Positions 1 to 7,300 of a stretch of 64,000 nucleotides of DNA are shown piece after piece (position 1 is the first letter of the stretch; every line of letters begins with the position of its first letter). The notes below the pieces were generated by a model. That model had not been told where the DNA came from. It saw only the letters and a list, made by a program, of their open reading frames with translations, and ran no database searches. This DNA is from Arenibacter sp. ARW7G5Y1. Its GTDB lineage: Bacteria; Bacteroidota; Bacteroidia; Flavobacteriales; Flavobacteriaceae. The stretch lies in contig NZ_QJJZ01000003.1 of the NCBI RefSeq assembly GCF_003201775.1, positions 248,001 to 312,000 of the forward strand, written 5' to 3'. The translations under genes were made by a program, and so were the position numbers.

Positions 1-74
1 GGAGGAATGGGGCTAATGCTTTGAAGCATCTTCAAAGCGGGGTAAATCCATACTTTTGTAATTAAAAAAAAGAT

Positions 75-1022
75 TTAGGATTTGACTTCCTCTATAGGTT
101 CCTTTTCGTAATATTTGATTTTTCTGGTTTTATAAGTGTTGTCCGGGGTAATGATCTGTTTGATCCAGTTGCCCGATTCGTGGCTATCATATTGGTAGAT
201 AAATTCTTGGACTTTTACAGATTTACCAACTAGGGTCTTTAGTGAAGTTAGCATACCCTTGTCATTGTACGTGTAAATAAAACTCTCGGTAGGAATAAAT
301 GTTTTTTGGCCCTCGTTGTAGACGAACTTTTTTTCGGAAACTAATTTATTGGAATTGTCATAGGTTTGTTCCAGGGCCTTTTGAGGTAAGCCTTCCAAAA
401 ATTCCTTGGTCAGAATCATTTTGTGGACCGTATTGTCTTTTCCTTTTACCTTGGAGGTTCTTATTGATTTGAATATAATATCGTTCAAATAATAAGTAAC
501 GGTAAACTCTCCTTTATAAACTTCATATTTCAGGGCAGTTTCATCAATACCGCTGTCATTGATTCGCTTTATGGTAGAAAGCTTGCCATCCTCCCCATAG
601 CTATATTCGTATTGCTCTAAGAATTCCTTGTTATATGAAATTATTTTTTCCGTAATCTTTTTCCCTTCAGTGGTATCCAATTCATAAAAATTGGCAATGG
701 AGGTATTCTTTACAAAAACGCCATCCCTATAATTTTCCAGCCGTTTTTCCAATAGTGCAGATCCATCCAGCTTGTAAATTGTTATGTCGTAATCCGTATC
801 ATTATAACGCGTAACTGCCTTTGTAAGAAGGCCATCTTCGTTGAAGGCATATTCCTCTTTTCCATAGTCGGTCGAAACCAAGCAGGATTTAACGGGGCCG
901 TTTAAATCAAAATCTTCCACAGAAAACACTTTTATTTCTTGAGCGGACGTACCTAGAGGGAAGGCAATACCCAGAACAAGGGCAATACGCAAAAGAATAT
1001 GGATCAAGTAGTTTTTCATCAT
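75..1022 (-). CDS. Exported hypothetical protein with YD-like strand repeats
   Basis: This is a 315-residue protein of unknown function. Residues 1-27 form a signal peptide (MMKN start, hydrophobic stretch, likely cleavage after TSA at about residue 27), so it is exported. The mature part is rich in short beta-strand units of the type Y-N-E-D-G-L-L and Y-N-D-K-G-M-L-T. These resemble the YD/RHS-like or MORN-like repeat proteins common in Bacteroidota, which predicts an all-beta fold. There is no lipobox and no catalytic motif that I recognise. The two ATG codons at the start are adjacent, so the first or second Met could be used. A TAATTTTG sequence lies only about 4 nt upstream on the minus strand, which would give a nearly leaderless transcript if it is real. 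It is monocistronic as far as can be seen. The gene call is solid; no function is assigned. Confidence 0.8.
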   Translation of the reverse strand: MMKNYLIHILLRIALVLGIAFPLGTSAQEIKVFSVEDFDLNGPVKSCLVSTDYGKEEYAFNEDGLLTKAVTRYNDTDYDITIYKLDGSALLEKRLENYRDGVFVKNTSIANFYELDTTEGKKITEKIISYNKEFLEQYEYSYGEDGKLSTIKRINDSGIDETALKYEVYKGEFTVTYYLNDIIFKSIRTSKVKGKDNTVHKMILTKEFLEGLPQKALEQTYDNSNKLVSEKKFVYNEGQKTFIPTESFIYTYNDKGMLTSLKTLVGKSVKVQEFIYQYDSHESGNWIKQIITPDNTYKTRKIKYYEKEPIEEVKS

Positions 1023-1341
1023 ATGCCAAAATTAGTCTTTAATAAGTCATAATAAAAGCAAAAAAGAAGATAACAATAGCATAGTATTGGGCTTTTGGCC
1101 ATAATGGACCTATGATATAGTATGGTTTCATTTAATTTTGGTAACCACTAAGTTAGTAAATTGGGAATTTACGTAGAAATTGAAGTCGGTTGTAATTTTG
1201 TCCCCAATCATAATAATATAATCAAGACCCATGTTATAACGGTCTGCCAGCTGTTGGCATTCTATCCAAGACCTAATTTTTATTGGCACCGCCAAAGGGT
1301 ATAATACCCCGAGACTTGCCTCGAAAATTAAAGTTCGTTTC
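1023..1341. other. Intergenic region with palindromic repeat
   Basis: About 320 bases without a convincing gene. The right-hand part (from about 1298) begins a dispersed-type repeat: a perfect 13-bp palindrome GGGTATAATACCC at 1298-1310, followed by cGAGactTGCCTCG-like and CCTCGcGGGC/GCCCCGAGG inverted repeats. The repeat runs into the 3' end of the neighbouring DUF1801 gene. Confidence 0.5.
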
Positions 1342-1372
1342 CTACAAATGCCTCGCGGGCTTGCCCCGAGGT
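1298..1372. repeat. GC-rich palindromic intergenic repeat
   Basis: A compact block of inverted repeats stands out from its AT-rich surroundings: GGGTATAATACCC (1298-1310), a CGAG/CTCG pair around 1309-1323, and CCTCG-c-GGGC-tt-GCCC-CGAGG (1351-1371). The last element lies inside the reading frame of the DUF1801 gene and supplies its final residues. It looks like a small dispersed intergenic element, but only one copy of this exact form is visible in the window. Confidence 0.5.
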
Positions 1373-1752
1373 AGTTTACTCTGATGTTTTACAAGGTTTT
1401 CCTTTGCTCTAAATTTTACGATTTTGGTAATTAAAGGCAAAGGCAAGGGGTGGTCCAATGGAAATTGAACGGAGCCCTTCCCTTGTTTGTAGGGCGCCAA
1501 TTCTTTTTCAAACTCTTTATGGCCCGTAGGTGTGGCATAGAATCCGATATGTTTTTTGTGGGCAGCAAAGTACACCAACATACCATGGTATTTATAGGCT
1601 GGCATTTTGTAACTTATCAATTCTTCCGCCTCGGGCGCTGCCCTTAGTATGGTATTTCGCAATTTTTCCAAAACCTCCTGCATTTTTGTCGGACAATTGG
1701 CAATGTATGTTGAAACATCTTCTACAGTGTTTTTTGAGGTGATCTTGGACAT
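1342..1752 (-). CDS. DUF1801 (YdhG/Fra-like fold) protein
   Basis: 136-residue cytosolic protein of the DUF1801 family, a small alpha/beta fold shared with YdhG and with the Bacillus Fra iron chaperone (a frataxin-like structure). The sequence shows the family hallmarks: an N-terminal helix with Y-I-A-N-C-P, then P-E-A-E-E-L-I-S-Y-K-M-P-A-Y, Y-F-A-A-H-K-K-H-I-G-F-Y, and a C-terminal helix containing G-K-G-S-V-Q-F-P. The biochemical role of most members is unknown. The ATG start is followed directly by family sequence. The last ten residues (LPRGKPARHL) are encoded by a palindromic repeat, so the C-terminus appears to have been rewritten by an intergenic element that entered or lies at the stop codon. 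It is followed on the same side by a PhnB-like gene and appears monocistronic. Confidence 0.85.
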   Translation of the reverse strand: MSKITSKNTVEDVSTYIANCPTKMQEVLEKLRNTILRAAPEAEELISYKMPAYKYHGMLVYFAAHKKHIGFYATPTGHKEFEKELAPYKQGKGSVQFPLDHPLPLPLITKIVKFRAKENLVKHQSKLPRGKPARHL

Positions 1753-1862
1753 AATGGTTTATTTAGAATTAAAAGTCAATATAATTCCATTAAATTTTTG
1801 ATTTTTAAACACTTGTATGTTGTGTGTTTAATTTAAGATCCAAAGATTATGCGAAGCATAAC

Positions 1863-2291
1863 TTACATTGATTGGTCTTCGTTGAAGCTGATCATCCATC
1901 GAATACCGAACTTGTCAACGAAGCTGCCAAAATAATCGCCCCAGAACATATCATCCATATCCATTTCAACATTACCTCCTTTGGAAAGTCCCTTGAACAA
2001 TCGATCTGCTTCCTCTCTACTTTCTGTAGTCAACATGATATAGGTTTGGCTGCCTGCTTGTAAAACCTGTCCGGCCGAAGGCATAATATCCGAAGCCATT
2101 AAAACAGTGTCCTTTGCAATTTGTAGGGAAATGTGCATGGTAAGGTTTTGTTCTTGCTCGGAGAGTTTATCACTTTCAGGGATTTCAGACATTTTCATAT
2201 TGGCCAAAAACTCGCCTCCAAAGACCGATTTATAGAAATTAAACGCTTCCTCTGCCTGCCCGGCAAAATTTAAATAAGGATGTACTTTCAT
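1863..2291 (-). CDS. VOC family protein, PhnB/glyoxalase-like
   Basis: 142-residue protein of the vicinal oxygen chelate superfamily, PhnB-like subgroup (often labelled 3-demethylubiquinone-9 3-methyltransferase domain). It begins MKVHPYLNFAGQAEEAFNFY, the typical first beta-alpha unit with F-Y-K-S-V-F-G-G, and ends with G-D-Y-F-G-S-F-V-D-K-F-G-I-R-W-M, the typical last unit. Length and both beta-alpha-beta-beta-beta modules fit the family. Members of this subgroup are small cytosolic dimers and mostly have no proven substrate, so no reaction is assigned. The gene sits alone upstream of the DUF1801 gene on the same strand with a gap of 110 nt. Confidence 0.88.
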   Translation of the reverse strand: MKVHPYLNFAGQAEEAFNFYKSVFGGEFLANMKMSEIPESDKLSEQEQNLTMHISLQIAKDTVLMASDIMPSAGQVLQAGSQTYIMLTTESREEADRLFKGLSKGGNVEMDMDDMFWGDYFGSFVDKFGIRWMISFNEDQSM

Positions 2292-2583
2292 TACAATTAG
2301 GTTTTAGTTGAGAATAATTCTCTTTCGAGTTACATAGTTTGGGTACATATTTGAAACATGGATTTGGGGGATGATTTTATAAAGATAATTCAATTTAGAT
2401 AATTCCGGGAAGTGAATTGTGACCATTGGGAAGATTGGGCCAGGAATATTTATTAGTGAAACTCAATTTTGAGAAGTCAGTAAGACTCACTTAAAATTGC
2501 AAGTTGAACTAATCCCGCTTTTTCGGCGTGATCTAGGTTCAATACCTCTACCCTAGGGTCGATTCCTATTATTGGGTTCGGGG

Positions 2584-2627
2584 CCTGCCTTTGTCGGCAG
2601 ACAGGCCTGCCTTTGTCGGCAGACAGG
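2584..2627. repeat. Two tandem 22-bp palindromic units
   Basis: Two exact head-to-tail copies (2584-2605 and 2606-2627) of a unit beginning CCTGCCTTTGTC and ending GGCAGACAGG. Each unit is itself an inverted repeat (CTGCC...GGCAG), so the block can fold into two hairpins or one longer one. It is flanked by GAGGTTTAATACC-type sequence (2636-2648), which resembles the palindromic ATACC motif near position 1300. It is an intergenic repeat of unknown function. Confidence 0.75.
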
Positions 2628-2864
2628 ATTGCCCTGAGGTTTAATACCTTTTATTTGCCCTTGACAGTGCTATATTTGTTAATGGAAAAATGAAAATTTC
2701 CAAACTATTGTCAAGAGGACTACACTAATCGTAGTTGATTGAAATACGATAGGTTGGCCACCTTCCAGGTAATATAAAATGTCTGGTTTTTAGGAGGTGC
2801 ATTTCATTTGTTGAACCACAAAACCCATTTTTTTTGTCGACATTTTCAGGTACTAAATTGCGTC

Positions 2865-2885
2865 AACCCTTATTGCATAAGGGTT
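2865..2885. repeat. Inverted repeat (hairpin)
   Basis: AACCCTTAT and ATAAGGGTT form a perfect 9-bp stem with a 3-nt TGC loop. There is no T-tract on either side. It lies 45 nt upstream of a candidate promoter for the LytTR regulator, so it could be an operator or simply an intergenic repeat. Confidence 0.5.
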
Positions 2886-2930
2886 CGGCGATTTATAATA
2901 ATTTAGAATTAATTTTAGTATAACATACTG

Positions 2931-2938
2931 TATATTTG
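2931..2938 (+). promoter_or_regulatory. Candidate -10 box for LytTR gene
   Basis: TATATTTG matches the Bacteroidota -10 consensus TAnnTTTG exactly. A clear TTG at -33 is lacking (only TTTTAG nearby). It would give a leader of roughly 140 nt before the chosen ATG at 3084. Confidence 0.4.
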
Positions 2939-3083
2939 TTTCTTATAAAATGCCAAACACTAACCCTGGGCATTAAAGTTGATGGTATTCCTGTGGCCAA
3001 TGGTAGCGGGAAATTTGGGCTGTTCCCAAACTTTGGTCTTGCTCAACTTTAATACCTTATGGTGGCTTGTTCAAATTTCGACC

Positions 3084-3788
3084 ATGAAAAACACTAAATT
3101 AAAATGCATTTTAATAGACGACTCCACCTTACAGCGACGTGCAGTGGCCAAGGTTATAAAGGAACATTCCAAGCTGGATCTTATAAATGAATACGATAAT
3201 GGTTTGGATGCCAAAAACGACATTGGAAGCAGTATTGTGGATTTAATTTTTTTGGATATTGAAATGCCGGGCTTTAACGGGTTTGAGTTCTTGGAATCCA
3301 TGGAGCATAAACCTCAGGTTATCCTTGTTTCCGGTAACCCGAACTATGCAATGAAGGCCTTTGATTATGATGTAACCGATTATTTACAGAAACCATTGGA
3401 TAAAAAGCGCTTCGATGTCTCCATTAGAAAGGCGATCAACAAGTATGAACTTCAAAATGCAGAGGAGGTAGTGCTAGAGTACATATATGTAAATAGTAAT
3501 CTAAAGAAAACAAAATTAGTCCTGAACGAGATTTTATGGATAGAGGCTTATGGAGATTATGTAAAAGTTATCTCAAATGGAAAAAAGACTTTAGTACTTT
3601 CTACCATGAAGGCATTTGCCAAACAATTGCCCAAGGATAAATTTTTGAGAATCCATAAGTCCTATACCGTTAATCTGGAAAAAATTGAAAATTTCAACGG
3701 TTCCACGGTAGAGATAAACGAACAGGTCATTCCTTTAAGTAGGCATAAAAAAGAGGCCTTGATCAAGGCCTTGGTGGTAATTGAATAG
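3084..3788 (+). CDS. LytTR-family response regulator
   Basis: 234-residue two-component response regulator. The receiver domain occupies residues 1-125: acidic pair D12-D13, phospho-acceptor D58 in L-D-I-E-M-P-G, and K103 in Y-L-Q-K-P. The LytTR DNA-binding domain (about 135-234) is recognisable from the E-I-L-W-I-E-A-Y-G-D-Y-V-K-V segment and the R-I-H-K-S-Y-T-V-N segment. LytTR regulators bind direct repeats upstream of target genes and act in the cytosol. The frame stays open to a TTG at 2979, but the extra 35 residues are non-family sequence, whereas MKNTKLKCILIDD at 3084 is a normal receiver N-terminus. No histidine kinase is adjacent, so its partner is elsewhere. It is only 65 nt upstream of the metal efflux operon and on the same strand, so it could be linked to that operon, but nothing in the sequence proves it. 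Confidence 0.9.
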   Translation: MKNTKLKCILIDDSTLQRRAVAKVIKEHSKLDLINEYDNGLDAKNDIGSSIVDLIFLDIEMPGFNGFEFLESMEHKPQVILVSGNPNYAMKAFDYDVTDYLQKPLDKKRFDVSIRKAINKYELQNAEEVVLEYIYVNSNLKKTKLVLNEILWIEAYGDYVKVISNGKKTLVLSTMKAFAKQLPKDKFLRIHKSYTVNLEKIENFNGSTVEINEQVIPLSRHKKEALIKALVVIE

Positions 3789-3853
3789 AACACCCGAAAA
3801 GTAAGGCAGAGCCCATATCGGGAAAGCTATTTTTTTATATCTTTACTGTATAA

Positions 3854-4252
3854 ATGAGCAAAATATTTTCCATAACCCTGTCTCTACTATTGTTGTTCCA
3901 AAGTTTTAACTTGGACATGGTTGATGTTGCCCAGTTGGATGATTTCTTGGCCCATGCCCAGTTCCATAAACAAAAATACGGTGACAATTTGTTGGTTTTT
4001 ATCTCAAAACATTATGGGGAACTTAAAACCCAGCATAATTTGGAACATAAGGAAGAACATGAGGATCACGAAGATTTGCCCTTTAATCATCAAACCTGTT
4101 CCCATTTCTCCATTGCCTTTGTAATGTGCGGCGCTGATTTCGCGGTTCCCAAAACGCCTCAGGTGGCAGATACCACTTCAAACTTTTTTTATCAAGAATC
4201 GTATCGCCAAATAGAAAATTCCGACATTTTTCAACCCCCCAAGACTGCATAA
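3854..4252 (+). CDS. Small exported His/Glu-rich protein of metal efflux operon
   Basis: 132-residue protein with an N-terminal hydrophobic signal-like segment (residues 3-18). In the middle is a strongly metal-binding-looking stretch (residues about 58-85) with eight His mixed with Glu and Asp, for example HKEEHEDHEDLPFNHQTCSH. Two Cys (in Q-T-C-S-H and V-M-C-G-A) add to possible ligands. I do not recognise a named family. Small His-rich proteins of this kind are commonly found directly before CzcA genes in Bacteroidota. Its position, 72 nt upstream of the CzcA-TolC fusion on the same strand, supports a role in periplasmic metal capture or sensing. That role is inference from composition and context. 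Confidence 0.75.
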   Translation: MSKIFSITLSLLLLFQSFNLDMVDVAQLDDFLAHAQFHKQKYGDNLLVFISKHYGELKTQHNLEHKEEHEDHEDLPFNHQTCSHFSIAFVMCGADFAVPKTPQVADTTSNFFYQESYRQIENSDIFQPPKTA

Positions 4253-4324
4253 TTCATTACTGATTTAAATCATTATTTAACAAGTTGTTTTTCAATAGCT
4301 TGTAATCTTTATTATCTATGAATT

Positions 4325-7300
4325 ATGTTATCCAATATTATACTATTCAGTGTAAAGAACAAATTGATTGTTTTTTTACTAACAATATCCATTATAGGTT
4401 TTGGATTGTATTCCTTGACCCAAATACCCATTGGGGCCGTACCCGATGTAACCAATAATCAGGTACAGGTAATAACCACTTCCCAAAATTTGTCCACCCA
4501 GGATATGGAGCAATTCATAACCTATCCGGTGGAATTGGAAATGGCCAACCTACCTGGCGTTATTGAAATTCGTTCGGTGTCAAAATTCGGACTGTCGGTG
4601 GTCACCATTGTCTTTGAGGATAAGATGGGGACTTTTTTGCCACGGCAGTTAATTTCCGAAAAATTAATATCGGCTTCCGAGAAAATACCCGAAGGTTTTG
4701 GTACTCCCCAAATGGGCCCGATCACCACTGGTCTTGGCGAAATTTATCAGTACATTCTGGATACCAAGCCGGGGTATAGGGACAAGTATTCCGCTATGGA
4801 CCTTCGTACCATCCAAGATTGGGTGGTTAAGAGACAGCTGTCTGGAATTCCAGGGGTTGTGGAAGTAAATACCTGGGGTGGCTATTTAAAACAATATGAA
4901 GTGGCCATAAATACCCAAAAGCTGCACGCTATGAATATAACCATTGCCGATATATTTACGGCCTTGGAGAAAAATAATAGTGTTTCGGGCGGTGGCTACA
5001 TCGAAAAAGTAAACCAGGCCTACTTTATTCGGGGAGAAGGACTTATTTCCTCGCTGGGGGATATTGAAAACATTGTGGTTAAATCCACCAACAACCTTCC
5101 CATTTATATTAAGGATGTAGCACAAGTTGGTTACGGAAGTGCCACGCGTTTTGGGGCCATCACTGGAAATGGCGAAGGGGAAAAGGTTTTGGGACAGGTA
5201 ATGATGCTCAAGGATGCCAATTCCAAAAAGGTTATTGAAGCGGTTCATGAGCGCATAGATGCAATTTCCAAAACCTTGCCTGAAGGTGTTTTCATCAATG
5301 GATTTTTGGAACGTAGCGAGCTTATAGGCAAAACAACTTTCACCGTAGCGGAGAATTTGATCTTGGGCTGTTTGATCGTTATTTTCGTCGTTGTCTTGTT
5401 GCTGGGGAATCTTCGTTCGGGTTTGGTCGTAGCTTCCGTAATTCCACTTTGTTTGTTATTTGCCCTTTCCTTAATGTACATTTTTGGGGTAGATGCCAAT
5501 CTCATGAGCCTTGGGGCCATAGATTTTGGGATCATTATAGATGGCGCGGTTATTATTGTTGAGTTCATAGCCTTTCAAATAACCGCTAAAAAGAGTGAAT
5601 TGCAACTGCTCGGCGCTAAGGCCCAACAGACTTTAAAAAATGAAATAACCATTAAGGGCGCTTCCAAAATGATGAACTCGGCCATCTTTGGACAACTGAT
5701 CATATTAATCGTATTTATTCCCATTTTGTCCTTAAGTGGTGTAGAAGGAAAGATGTTCAAGCCTATGGCACTAACCTTTAGTTTTGCTTTAATAGGTGCA
5801 ATGATCCTGTGTTTTACCTATGTGCCTGTAGCAGCTTCAATATTTATTAAACCCTCTACCGCGTCCCCAAGAAACATTTCGGTACGCCTTATGGATTTTC
5901 TAAATAGATCCTACGATCCCATTATTCGTTGGGCCCTTAAAAAGAAAAAAATGGTGTTGGCCATTTCTGTCTTGCTATTGGGGGGGTCCATATATTTATT
6001 TACCACTATGGGAGGGGAATTTGTTCCCACCCTGGACGAGGGGGACTTTGTTATACAACCTGTTTTGAAGACCGGGACATCCTTGAGCGAAACGGTTAAA
6101 ATTACCACCAAGATAGAACGGATACTATTGGATAATTTTCCAGAGGTAAAACAGGTGGTTACCAGAATTGGTGCGGCCGAAGTGCCCACGGACCCTATGT
6201 CTATGGAGGAGAGTGATGTTATTATCATCCTTAAGCCCAAAAAGGAATGGGTTTCTGCAGAAAGTAAGGATGAACTGGCCGATAAGTTTAAGGAGGCCTT
6301 GGCCGTAATCCCGGGAATGGAGGTGGAATTCACCCAGCCCATTGAAATGCGCTTTAATGAACTAATAACGGGAGTGCGTGCAGATATCGCCATTAAAGTT
6401 TTCGGCGAAGATTTGGAGATCCTTAATAAGAAAGGGAATGAAATAAAAAATTTGGTCAAGAATGTTGATGGGGCCGCGGACATAACGGTAGAGAAAATTG
6501 CAGGACTTCCGCAAATGAACGTAAAATTTGACCGCGCCAAGATAGCTAGGTACGGTCTTAATATTGCCGATTTAAACAGTATTATTTCCATGGGGTTTGC
6601 AGGTGCCAATCTGGGGAGTGTCTTTGAAGGGGAAAAACGATTTGATCTTACCCTAAGGCTGGATCAAAAAAGTAGACAGGACATTACCAATTTAAAGAAT
6701 TTGTATGTGGACACCCCCTTAGCGGGTAAAATTCCCTTAGGGGAGTTGGCCCAGATATCCTACACCACCGGAGCGGCCAAAATTTCCAGGGACGATACCA
6801 AACGTCGGATCGTTGTGGGTATCAATGTGAGGAATAGGGACCTTCAGTCTGTAGTGGACGACGTTCAAAGGCTCATCGAGGAAAATGTAAAACTTCCTAT
6901 AGGTTACACCATCACCTATGGAGGGCAGTTCGAGAATCTACAAAGTGCCAAGGATCGTTTAAAAATTGCCGTACCAGTGGCGTTGGTCCTCATTCTAATA
7001 TTGCTCTATTTTGCGTTTAAATCTATAAGGGAAGCATTGATTATTTACTCGGCCATTCCTTTGGCAGCTGTAGGTGGTATACTCCTTTTATTTGTAAGGA
7101 ACATGCCATTTAGTATTTCTGCGGGAGTTGGCTTCATCGCCCTTTTCGGAATTGCTGTCCTTAATGGGATTGTATTGATAGAACATTTTAAAGAACTTAA
7201 ACACCAAGGTATGGAAGATTCTGATGAGTTGATTATCCAAGGCTCCAAAGATAGATTGAGGGCGGTTTTGCTTACTGCATCCGCTGCAGCACTTGGTTTC

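Larger units (their letters stand above)
2292..3083. other. Long intergenic region with repeats, hairpin and promoter
   Basis: Nearly 800 bases without a supported gene. It holds a tandem pair of identical 22-bp palindromic units (2584-2627), a 9-bp perfect hairpin (2865-2885) and a Bacteroidota-type -10 box (2931-2938) that would serve the LytTR gene. The reading frame of the LytTR gene stays open upstream to 2979, but the residues it would add do not match the family. Confidence 0.6.

Noticed and set aside
1-24. Short plus-strand frame ending G-G-M-G-L-M-L-stop at the window edge
   Set aside because: It could be the tail of an upstream gene (thiolases end in similar glycine-rich sequence), but eight codons are not enough to support any call.
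51-58. TACTTTTG on the plus strand, an exact TAnnTTTG match
   Set aside because: No plus-strand gene follows for more than 2.8 kb, and no -33 element is present.
2979-3083. N-terminal extension of the LytTR regulator from a TTG codon
   Set aside because: The 35 added residues are not receiver-like, while the ATG at 3084 gives a normal N-terminus.
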